The notes under the pieces: generated by a model | What the model was told of the DNA's origin: nothing | Databases searched by the model: none | Seen by the model: only the letters and a program-made list of their open reading frames with translations | Made by a program: the position numbers and the translations under genes | Source of the DNA: Aerococcaceae bacterium DSM 111176 | GTDB lineage: Bacteria; Bacillota; Bacilli; Lactobacillales; Aerococcaceae | Reading direction: 5' to 3' | Assembly: GCA_015863215.1 (NCBI GenBank) | Contig: JACBXN010000020.1 | Location: 1 to 34,777 of the forward strand | DNA: 34,777 bases | Shown here: in pieces, positions 17,521-24,758 of the stretch | Layout: every line of letters starts with the position of its first letter | How positions within the stretch are numbered: position 1 is the first letter of the stretch

Positions 17521-18297
17521 ATGGAAACTATGATTAGTTCTGCTCAAAATAATCAATTTAAAGAATGGCGCAAACTACACCAAGCTAAACAACGTCGTAA
17601 ATTAGGTCAGTATATCATTGAAGGCGAGCATTTAGTTCAGGAAGCACTTAATTACCTACCAAGAGAACAGTTTGATGCCATTATTGTGAGTGAAGATTAT
17701 CAAGGTACTTTGATTACTGAAATCAGTCCAGATTACTTGATAAAAGAGTCACTCGCTTCGCAATTAAGCCAAACTCAAGCGAGTCAAGGGATATTTGCTG
17801 TTATAAAAATGCCAGACCAGACAGAACAATTATCTCAAAATGGGACGCATTATTTGCTGGTTGACGCTGTGCAAGATCCAGGTAATTTAGGAACGATGAT
17901 TCGCACCGCAGACGCATTTAATTATGATGTGATTATTTTAGGTGAAGGAACGGTTGATTTATATAATGATAAAGTCCTCCGTTCAACTCAAGGGTCACTC
18001 TGGCATTTACCAATTATTCAAATGCCATTAGATAAAGCAATTGATCAACTGAAAGCACAAAACATACCAGTTTTAGCTACTGCGCTTAATCAAGTTGCCA
18101 AATCATATAAAAACTTCACAAATTTAGACTCAGTGGCGATTATTGTGGGGAATGAAGGACAAGGTGTAAACCCTAAAAATATCGATTTAGCAGATGAAAG
18201 TGTTTTCATACCAATGCCAGGTCGCTCAGAAAGCTTGAATGTTGCCGTGGCAACTGGTATATTATTAAGTGAGTTCACCAATAGTGAACTTAATTAA
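17521..18297 (+). CDS. ysgA: SpoU (TrmH)-family RNA 2'-O-ribose methyltransferase, YsgA-like
   Basis: This 258-residue protein of the SPOUT superfamily has a substrate-binding N-terminal domain (about 1-95) and a knotted catalytic domain. The three SpoU motifs are seen: DAVQDPGNLGTMIRTADAF (motif 1, about 117-135), IVGNEGQGV (motif 2) and IPMPGRSESLNVAVATGILL (motif 3). It should methylate a ribose in rRNA or tRNA with SAM; the exact target is not known from sequence. The start is uncertain: ATG at 17521 or 17530, both with a weak ribosome binding site, as expected for a gene translated right after pepV. In B. subtilis the homologue ysgA also lies upstream of pheST, so the position is conserved. 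Confidence 0.9.
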   Translation: METMISSAQNNQFKEWRKLHQAKQRRKLGQYIIEGEHLVQEALNYLPREQFDAIIVSEDYQGTLITEISPDYLIKESLASQLSQTQASQGIFAVIKMPDQTEQLSQNGTHYLLVDAVQDPGNLGTMIRTADAFNYDVIILGEGTVDLYNDKVLRSTQGSLWHLPIIQMPLDKAIDQLKAQNIPVLATALNQVAKSYKNFTNLDSVAIIVGNEGQGVNPKNIDLADESVFIPMPGRSESLNVAVATGILLSEFTNSELN

Positions 18298-18311
18298 AAA
18301 TTAATAACAAC

Positions 18312-18343
18312 TTCACATTTTTGACACATTTGGTATATATACT
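18312..18343 (+). promoter_or_regulatory. Promoter of the HD-domain gene
   Basis: TGGTATATA (18331-18339) is an extended -10, with TTCACA at 18312-18317 as a -35 at 16 bases. TTGACA at 18321-18326 is also present but is too close to either -10 choice. Confidence 0.45.
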
Positions 18344-18377
18344 AGAGAACAGTATTAATATTGGAGGAATTCACTGA

Positions 18378-18935
18378 ATGAGTAAATTTTGGCGAGATGA
18401 TTTTGAGTATGTGGCGTTAATCGAAGACTTATTAGAATTAGAAGAAGTTCAGTCCCTAGAGAAGTTTAAGCATCACAAAGTTACTAATCGTCTAGCACAC
18501 TCAATATCAGTTTCTTATTATAGTTACTGTTTAGCAAAGAAACTCAAATTAAACACTCGTGCGATCGCTCGAGCTGGTTTATTACATGATTTATTCTTCT
18601 ACGAGAGTGAAGATAAAGATCTCGTAGGTGGTAGAGGTCATTACTGGGAGCATCCAAGAATTGCTTTAAAAAATGCCAAGAAGTTAACACAATTAAGTGA
18701 TTTAGAATGTGATATCATTGAAAAACACATGTTTGGCGCAACAAGAGAATTGCCTAAATACAAAGAAAGCTGGATTGTCACTTTAATGGACAAACGAGCT
18801 GCAATGACTGAATTAGCAGTCGGTGGAAGCAATATATTAAAATCTGCAGTATCACGTTACCAACAAGTGATGTATCAATCATTCACTACTGCATCATTAG
18901 CGCATGAAACAATTGACCAAACAATCGATAATTAA
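18378..18935 (+). CDS. HD-domain metal-dependent phosphohydrolase
   Basis: This 185-residue protein has an HD-type metal site: H41 in RLAHSISV, H70-D71 in GLLHDLFFYE, a histidine in the GHYWEHPRIA stretch (88-96) and D138 in LMDKRAAM. HD enzymes cut phosphate esters of nucleotides or related compounds; the substrate cannot be predicted here. The start follows TTGGAGG. It is a single-gene unit between ysgA and the pheST T-box; no good separate promoter for the T-box was found, so it may be co-transcribed with pheST, but this is uncertain. Confidence 0.82.
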   Translation: MSKFWRDDFEYVALIEDLLELEEVQSLEKFKHHKVTNRLAHSISVSYYSYCLAKKLKLNTRAIARAGLLHDLFFYESEDKDLVGGRGHYWEHPRIALKNAKKLTQLSDLECDIIEKHMFGATRELPKYKESWIVTLMDKRAAMTELAVGGSNILKSAVSRYQQVMYQSFTTASLAHETIDQTIDN

Positions 18936-18959
18936 AAGACAATAATCAGAACCCAACGT

Positions 18960-19171
18960 ATGCAATTTACAGGAATTAAGAGCAAGACTGAGACTCTTAT
19001 TTGTCAGACATATGTTTGTTTCATTCTGGGAGTCGCTCTGTTAAGTAATTAGTTTACGAAAAGGAGCCCGTCCTCGCGGTTAAGAGTTTTAAGTGCTTGT
19101 TATTTGTAAATAACAAGAATTAGGGTGGTACCACGATAGCCTCGTCCCTTTTTGGGATGGGGCTTTTTTGT
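18960..19171 (+). promoter_or_regulatory. T-box leader for tRNA-Phe
   Basis: The T-box core AGGGTGGTACCACG is at 19122-19135. TTC (Phe) at 19020-19022, followed by A, is the likely specifier. The terminator stem AGCCTCGTCCC/GGGATGGGGCT (19138-19163, loop of four or five T) is followed by TTTTTTG. Uncharged tRNA-Phe should promote read-through into pheST. The upstream edge is approximate because the promoter is unclear. Confidence 0.9.
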
Positions 19172-19223
19172 ATTTAAAAGACGATGGAATTTGAAAATAA
19201 ACATCCATAAACAGGAGGAAATC

Positions 19224-20282
19224 ATGTCAATCGAAGCATTGCAAAATCAAGCAGCACAGCTTGCAAAGGAAGCTGTAACACAAATTGAGTCGGCAGATTC
19301 AACAAAAGAATTACAACAGATTCGTGTTCAATACACAGGTAAAAAAGGTGAACTTACAGCCATTTCAAAAGAAATGCGTAATTTATCAAATGAAGAAAAA
19401 CCATTATTAGGTCAAGCTATTTCTGGTTTCCATGAGACATTTAACAATGCCTTTGGGGAGAAAGAAACAAGGCTTAAAGAAGCAGAATTAGCAGCCCAGT
19501 TAGCAGCTGAAACCATTGATGTCACATTACCAGGTCGCATTCAAGCAACAGGTACACGTCATATTTTGACACAAACACGTGAAGAAATTGAAGATTTCTT
19601 CTTAGGATTAGGTTACCAAGTGGTAGATGGACCAGAGGTAGAATTGGACTTATACAACTTTGAGAAAATGAATTTACCAAAGAACCATCCAGCGCGTGAC
19701 ATGCAAGATACATTCTATATTGATGATGAAGTAATGTTACGTACACATACTTCACCGGTTCAAGCACGTACAATGGAACAACATGATTTTACTAAAGGAC
19801 CATTGAAAATGATCTCACCGGGGAAAGTATTCCGCCGTGATGATGATGATGCGACTCACTCACACCAGTTCCAACAAATTGAAGGACTAGTGGTTGATGA
19901 GCATGTCACTCTAGCTGACTTAAAAGGGACATTATTATTATTTGCGCAAGCGATGTTTGGTGAACAACGTGAGATTCGTTTACGTCCTTCATACTTCCCA
20001 TTCACAGAACCTTCGGTTGAAGCCGATATTTCATGCTTTAAGTGTGAGGGTGCTGGATGTAATATTTGTAAACAAACAGGCTGGATTGAAATTTTAGGTT
20101 CAGGTGTTGTTCATCCAGACGTATTAGAAATGTCTGGTATTGATTCTAAGAAATATAGTGGATTTGCATTTGGTTTAGGAATTGAACGTGTTGCGATGTT
20201 ACGTCATAACGTAGACGATATTCGTCACTTCTATCAAAATGATTCACGATTCTTAACACAATTTAAAGGAGGTCATAAATAA
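19224..20282 (+). CDS. pheS: Phenylalanyl-tRNA synthetase alpha subunit
   Basis: PheS carries the catalytic centre of the alpha2-beta2 enzyme that charges tRNA-Phe. The 352-residue protein has an N-terminal coiled-coil tRNA-binding arm (about 1-85) and the class II core. Motif 2 is [22 protein letters not shown] (about 197-218) and motif 3 is [16 protein letters not shown] near the end. The [17 protein letters not shown] region is the usual cysteine-containing insert. I take the ATG at 19224, preceded by AGGAGG. A frame start at 19152 would lie inside the T-box terminator and gives a Phe- and Lys-rich leader unlike any PheS. One base separates its stop from pheT. It is controlled by the tRNA-Phe T-box. 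Confidence 0.97.
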   Translation: MSIEALQNQAAQLAKEAVTQIESADSTKELQQIRVQYTGKKGELTAISKEMRNLSNEEKPLLGQAISGFHETFNNAFGEKETRLKEAELAAQLAAETIDVTLPGRIQATGTRHILTQTREEIEDFFLGLGYQVVDGPEVELDLYNFEKMNLPKNHPARDMQDTFYIDDEVMLRTHTSPVQARTMEQHDFTKGPLKMISPGKVFRRDDDDATHSHQFQQIEGLVVDEHVTLADLKGTLLLFAQAMFGEQREIRLRPSYFPFTEPSVEADISCFKCEGAGCNICKQTGWIEILGSGVVHPDVLEMSGIDSKKYSGFAFGLGIERVAMLRHNVDDIRHFYQNDSRFLTQFKGGHK

Positions 20283-20283
20283 A

Positions 20284-22707
20284 ATGAAATTATCAATGGA
20301 ATGGTTAAATAATTATGTTGACCTTGCACAAATTGATCCTGTAGAATTTTCTGAAATCTTATCAAAAACAGGTTTAGAAGTTGAGGGAATTGAAAATGTG
20401 GGTCAAGATCTATCGCATTTAGTTGTAGGGGACGTTGTCGAATGTACTCCACTAGAGGGTAGTGACCATTTAAATTTAACTAAGGTAGATGTCGGTCAAG
20501 ATGAATTAGTTCAAATTGTCTGCGGTGCACCAAATATTGCATCAGGTCAAAGAGTAATTGTTGCCTTACCAGGTGCAGTCTTACCAGGTGGTTTCGAAAT
20601 TAATGAGAATAAACTACGTGGGGTTGACTCTAATGGGATGATTTGTTCTCTACAAGAACTTGGATTTTCTGAAAATGTTGTACCTAAGAAATATGCTAAT
20701 GGTATCTACGTTTTACCTACTGACGCCCCAGTTGGTGCAGATGTAGTTGACTATTTAAAATTAAATGATCCAGTTTTAGAATTAGATTTAACACCGAACC
20801 GCGCGGATGCAATGAGTATTCGTGGTGCAGTTCACGAAGTGAGTGCAGTATTAGACCGTGAAATTAACTTCAATCCAGAGGTTGAGTTTGAAACGGTTGA
20901 GGATAAGGCAATGTTTGAATCAGTTTCTGTTGAAGTTGCTGATAGTTCGCTTAGCCCACATTATCAATTACGCATTATTAAAGGGGTAACGATTCAAGAC
21001 AGTCCTGCTTGGATGCAAATGCGCTTGATGAAATCAGGAATTCGTCCAACAAATAATGTGGTTGATGTGACTAACTATTTCTTATTACTTTATGGTCAAC
21101 CGATGCATACCTTTGATTATGATGCGATGGATTCACACGCAATTAGTGTTGCTGCAGCAACTGAAGGGGATAAATTTACTACTCTAGACGGTACTGAGCG
21201 TACTCTAAGTGCACAGGATATGTTGATTGTAAGTGACAATACTCCAATTGGTTTAGCAGGAGTGATGGGTGGATTAGATTCCGAAGTAACGGATAATACG
21301 ACTACTGTATTATTAGAAACAGCGCGTTTTAACCCAGAGCGTATTCGTCTAACTTCTAAGCAATTTAATTTAAGATCTGAAGCTTCAGCTCGCTATGAAA
21401 AGGGAATTAATGCTGCAACAGTAGACGAAGCGGGTGAATTAGCTGCTGGTTTAATTGCAAATCTTGGTGGCGGTCAAGTCGTTGAAGGTGTGGCAGAATC
21501 TAAATCAGAAGAAGTGACAAATGCGGAAGTAACATTGAGTTACGATGCAATTCCAAATAAATTAGGGATTGATATGACACAAGAGGAACTTCAAGCAATC
21601 ATTAGTCGTTTAGGGTTTGAAGCGGATTACCAAGAAGCTGAATTTACTGTATCTGTTCCACCAAGACGTTGGGATATTACGATTGAAGCAGATATGTTAG
21701 AGGAAATTGCACGTATTTATGGCTATGATAATATTCCAACAACATTACCAACGGGAGAAACAACTGTTGGAGAATTAACCAAAGAACAACAATTAGTACG
21801 TAAAACACGTCAAATTTCTGAAGGTTTTGGACTGAACCAAGCAATTTCTTATGTCTTAACATCAAAAGAACATGCTAAATTATTAGCGTCTAAAGATCAT
21901 CCGGCAGTTGAGTTATTAATGCCAATTTCAGAGGAACGTGCCGTTTTACGTCAATCGATGTTCCCAGCACTAATGGAAATTGCTCAATTTAACAAAGCGC
22001 GCCAAAATAATGATTTAGCGTTTTATGAAATAGGCAATGTATTCTTTGGACAAGGGAAAAATGTTCAACCGATTGAGGAAGAACGTTTCGCGATTTTATT
22101 ATCAGGAGTTAAAGAATCGGCATCTTGGTACGGTAAAGCGGAAACTTATGATTTTTATGATATAAAAGGAATGGTTGAAGCGTACTTTGATGCTATAGGC
22201 GTTCATTCTGAAGTTACTTACGAACTTACTGATAAACACTCAGAAATGCATCCAGGACGTACTGCAACGATTAAAATCGATGGCGAAGAAATTGGTTTAG
22301 TTGGACAAGTTCATCCAACACTAGCCCGTGAATATGATTTATCGGATGAAACATTCTTTATGGAAATGACGATGGAAGCTGTCTTATCTCATTTACAAGA
22401 TATGCAGATTCAGTCACCAATTCCACGATTCCCTTCATCTGCACGTGACTTAGCATTATTAGTCAATGAATCGACAGATCACCATCAGTTAGTTTCAATC
22501 ATTGATAATAATGGAGGAGAATTCTTAAAATCAGTCGAGTTATTTGACCTATATGACGGGGAAAATATCGAAGATGGTAAGAAATCATTGGCATACCATT
22601 TAGTATTCCAAAATCCACATGCAACAATGACGGATGAAATCATTGATCAAGCGATGGAAAAAGTCACTCAAGCATTAAATGCTGTAGAAGGCTTATCAAT
22701 TCGTTAA
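20284..22707 (+). CDS. pheT: Phenylalanyl-tRNA synthetase beta subunit
   Basis: PheT is the large beta subunit; it binds tRNA and edits Tyr-tRNA-Phe. The 807-residue length is normal. Domains in order: an EMAP-like tRNA-binding domain (about 39-150, with LTKVDVGQ and CGAPNI), the B3/B4 editing domain (about 205-385, with LDLTPNRAD just before it), B5 (about 405-475), the inactive synthetase-like core, and a ferredoxin-fold anticodon-binding domain at the end (about 712-805, starting near PRFPSSARDLALLV). A GGAGG ribosome binding site overlaps the end of pheS. The operon ends at the hairpin just after the stop codon. Confidence 0.97.
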   Translation: MKLSMEWLNNYVDLAQIDPVEFSEILSKTGLEVEGIENVGQDLSHLVVGDVVECTPLEGSDHLNLTKVDVGQDELVQIVCGAPNIASGQRVIVALPGAVLPGGFEINENKLRGVDSNGMICSLQELGFSENVVPKKYANGIYVLPTDAPVGADVVDYLKLNDPVLELDLTPNRADAMSIRGAVHEVSAVLDREINFNPEVEFETVEDKAMFESVSVEVADSSLSPHYQLRIIKGVTIQDSPAWMQMRLMKSGIRPTNNVVDVTNYFLLLYGQPMHTFDYDAMDSHAISVAAATEGDKFTTLDGTERTLSAQDMLIVSDNTPIGLAGVMGGLDSEVTDNTTTVLLETARFNPERIRLTSKQFNLRSEASARYEKGINAATVDEAGELAAGLIANLGGGQVVEGVAESKSEEVTNAEVTLSYDAIPNKLGIDMTQEELQAIISRLGFEADYQEAEFTVSVPPRRWDITIEADMLEEIARIYGYDNIPTTLPTGETTVGELTKEQQLVRKTRQISEGFGLNQAISYVLTSKEHAKLLASKDHPAVELLMPISEERAVLRQSMFPALMEIAQFNKARQNNDLAFYEIGNVFFGQGKNVQPIEEERFAILLSGVKESASWYGKAETYDFYDIKGMVEAYFDAIGVHSEVTYELTDKHSEMHPGRTATIKIDGEEIGLVGQVHPTLAREYDLSDETFFMEMTMEAVLSHLQDMQIQSPIPRFPSSARDLALLVNESTDHHQLVSIIDNNGGEFLKSVELFDLYDGENIEDGKKSLAYHLVFQNPHATMTDEIIDQAMEKVTQALNAVEGLSIR

Positions 22708-22712
22708 TTTAT

Positions 22713-22756
22713 AAAAAAAGTCAGTCGCTTCAACATAGAAGTGACTGACTTTTTAT
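22713..22756. terminator. Bidirectional terminator between pheT and rnhC
   Basis: A stem of AAAAAGTCAGTC-CTTC with GAAG-GACTGACTTTTT, with a nine- or ten-base loop, lies between the converging genes. An A run precedes it and a T run follows, so it can act in both directions. Confidence 0.85.
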
Positions 22757-22761
22757 CTTGG

Positions 22762-23700
22762 TTAGTTCATTTTCGCAATTTTGAGTGCTTTTTGAGTGTT
22801 TTTGAAGTGCTTTTTGGCTGTTTTATCAAGTACTTCTACTCCTGCTTGTTTAATTAATCGAGCAGCAAATTGATCGATATTCACGCCAGCACCCGAAGGT
22901 AACGTCACACCATAAGGTTTACCTAAAGTTTCTAGAGATTCTAAGAATGCGTCCCGTGCAATAATCGAAGCACAGGCGACAGCTAGGTGATGACTTTCAC
23001 CTTTTTTGACAAAATACAATTTTTCAGTATATGGTGAATCTTCATTCTTTAAATATTTACGGTAGTTCGCTTCAGGAGTGAATTGATCAATTAATACACC
23101 TTCTAATTCGTTTAACTGTTCCTTAGACAATTTTTTAATCAGTTGTTGAATCGTGAAATTATGTAGGGACACTTTAATGCCATTTGCATTTAATTTCCCA
23201 ACACCACGGTTATAATCAATGGGACTGCAGACAGTTAAATGATATGGAATGGTTTCTTTAATTTGCCAAGCAAGTTCACGTATTTGTGGGTCAGATAATT
23301 CTTTTGAATCTTTGACACCTAATTCTTTGATGAGGGCTTGTTTGTCCTTAGGTAAATAACAACTCACAACGGTCAGAGCACCGAAGTAACTTCCATTACC
23401 TACTTCGTCATTTCCAATAATTGTCCAGTTGACAAAACCATTTGGCAATTCGGATAAGTTATCTTTATTAGTACTTTTGCTTTTAGAAGGGGATTCAGCA
23501 CCTATCTCAGACCATTTTGCTGCTTCAGATTCAGCGCCATTTCCTTGAAAGAGTACCTTTCCGCTCGTATATCCTGTTATGGTGACACTACCAGCTTTGG
23601 CACGAAATTCACTATATGGAACAGGATTGACTAATTGAGCAGAGTAATAATCTGTCAATTGTTTAAACTGTTTAGGGTTAATTTTTAAAGTAACGCTCAT
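22762..23700 (-). CDS. rnhC: Ribonuclease HIII
   Basis: RNase HIII cuts RNA in RNA-DNA hybrids. The 312-residue protein has an N-terminal substrate-binding domain (about 1-85, TBP-like fold) and the RNase H core. Two active-site acids are in the IGNDEVGNGSYFG motif (about 95-107); the others are the Asp of LIDQF and of IIARDAFL. The motif is looser than the common DEVGTGDYFGP (Asn for Thr, Ser for the second Asp, Ala for Pro), but the catalytic Asp-Glu is kept. I take the ATG at 23700 with AAAGGAG just upstream; a longer frame would run through the ribosome binding site. It is divergent from zapA, next to which rnhC also lies in B. subtilis. Confidence 0.93.
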   Translation of the reverse strand: MSVTLKINPKQFKQLTDYYSAQLVNPVPYSEFRAKAGSVTITGYTSGKVLFQGNGAESEAAKWSEIGAESPSKSKSTNKDNLSELPNGFVNWTIIGNDEVGNGSYFGALTVVSCYLPKDKQALIKELGVKDSKELSDPQIRELAWQIKETIPYHLTVCSPIDYNRGVGKLNANGIKVSLHNFTIQQLIKKLSKEQLNELEGVLIDQFTPEANYRKYLKNEDSPYTEKLYFVKKGESHHLAVACASIIARDAFLESLETLGKPYGVTLPSGAGVNIDQFAARLIKQAGVEVLDKTAKKHFKNTQKALKIAKMN

Positions 23701-23734
23701 GTATATCTCCTTTGACGTTTTATTTGCGTCATTT

Positions 23735-23743
23735 ATCATAACA
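23735..23743 (-). promoter_or_regulatory. Extended -10 of rnhC
   Basis: On the minus strand the sequence reads TGTTATGAT, an extended -10 about 35 bases before the rnhC start. No clear -35 was found. Confidence 0.45.
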
Positions 23744-23784
23744 CGAATGAAGGAGCCTTAAAAGTATTCTAAGAAGTCGCTTAG

Positions 23785-23813
23785 TGTACTCATTTCAAGG
23801 ATTATGGTAAAAT
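23785..23813 (+). promoter_or_regulatory. Promoter of the zapA operon (extended -10)
   Basis: TGGTAAAAT at 23805-23813 is an extended -10; TGTACT at 23785-23790 is a poor -35. It lies between rnhC and the zapA start. Confidence 0.45.
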
Positions 23814-23854
23814 ATATTTACAAAACTATAAAGAGTACCAAAGGAGTCTATCCA

Positions 23855-24184
23855 ATGTCAGACAACAAACGCTTTAAAGCAATGATTGATAATCGTCAAT
23901 ATACAATTGTAGGAGACAAGTCATCTCAACATATGACAGCCGTTATTGAACTTGTTAATCAACAATTAGATCAACTAAAAGAAATTGCCCCTGAATTATC
24001 AGTGGTAGACCGTAGCGTCTTAATGGCTGTTAATGCCATTTCAGATCAATTATCAAAAGAGCAACAAATTATTGAGTTAGAAGAACAATTAGCAGCTTTG
24101 ACTGCTGAAAGTAATTCTCAATCAACTAAAAAAACAAATCAAACTCAAGGAACGCAAAAACGATTCCCTCGTAAATTGCGTTAG
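23855..24184 (+). CDS. zapA: Cell division protein ZapA
   Basis: ZapA binds FtsZ and bundles its filaments at the division ring. The 109-residue protein starts MSDNKRFKAMIDNRQYTIVGD, with the short beta-rich head typical of ZapA, then a helix-rich dimer domain and a coiled coil (about 60-90). The tail is basic and polar (SQSTKKTNQ...RFPRKLR). I chose the ATG at 23855 because AAGGAG lies at 23841-23846; an upstream in-frame start near 23804 falls in the promoter. It is followed nine bases later by cvpA, as in B. subtilis (yshA-yshB). Confidence 0.9.
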   Translation: MSDNKRFKAMIDNRQYTIVGDKSSQHMTAVIELVNQQLDQLKEIAPELSVVDRSVLMAVNAISDQLSKEQQIIELEEQLAALTAESNSQSTKKTNQTQGTQKRFPRKLR

Positions 24185-24193
24185 GAGGTATTT

Positions 24194-24736
24194 ATGTTTA
24201 CATTAATTATTATTTTAGTATTAGCATTTGGTTTCTATACAGGATATCGTCGTGGCTTAGCGATGCAAATTATTCGTATTTTAGGAATGATTATCAGTTT
24301 CATCCTATCGAGTATGTTCTATCAACAACTATCAGAGATACTAGAAATGATTGTTCCATTCCCATCGATACAACCTGATTCCAATTTAGCAGTGTATAGT
24401 GAAGAATTAAGTTTTTATATTAGCGATGCATTTTATAATGTATTAGCATTTATCACAATCAGTGTTGTCGTCTTGCTAATTGTCAATTTTTTATCTATGT
24501 TAGCAAGACCAGTGATGTATTATCCTGTATTAAAACAATTTAATGGTGTATTAGGTGGGGTACTAAATTTAATCGCTACGTATGTGATTATTTTTGTTGT
24601 TCTATTTATTTTATCGTTAATTCCAATTGAATGGATTCAACAACAATTTGTCAATAGTCCACTAGCATATTGGATAGTGACACAAACACCATTACTATCA
24701 ACTTATGTAACCGAAGCTTGGTTTACAGCCGGTTAA
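24194..24736 (+). CDS. cvpA: CvpA-family membrane protein
   Basis: This 180-residue protein has four membrane segments (about 2-17, 24-45, 75-98 and 120-148). It begins FTLIIILVLAFGFYTGYRRGL, typical of the CvpA family. The family is named for colicin V production in E. coli, but its role in Gram-positives is not well defined; links to envelope stress and to division have been proposed. It has an AGGAGG ribosome binding site at the end of zapA and is the middle gene of the zapA-cvpA-mutS2 unit. In B. subtilis polX follows here; it is absent. Confidence 0.88.
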   Translation: MFTLIIILVLAFGFYTGYRRGLAMQIIRILGMIISFILSSMFYQQLSEILEMIVPFPSIQPDSNLAVYSEELSFYISDAFYNVLAFITISVVVLLIVNFLSMLARPVMYYPVLKQFNGVLGGVLNLIATYVIIFVVLFILSLIPIEWIQQQFVNSPLAYWIVTQTPLLSTYVTEAWFTAG

Positions 24737-24758
24737 AATTTCAAAGGGAGTGATTAAT

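Noticed and set aside
18272-18290. AGTTCAC/GTGAACT hairpin at the end of ysgA as a terminator
   Set aside because: It lies before the stop codon, and the following sequence is A-rich rather than T-rich.
19152-19223. Longer PheS beginning at 19152
   Set aside because: That ATG lies in the T-box terminator stem. AGGAGG and ATG at 19224 give the normal protein.
23804-23854. Longer ZapA from 23804
   Set aside because: It overlaps the extended -10; the start at 23855 has a good ribosome binding site and matches the family.
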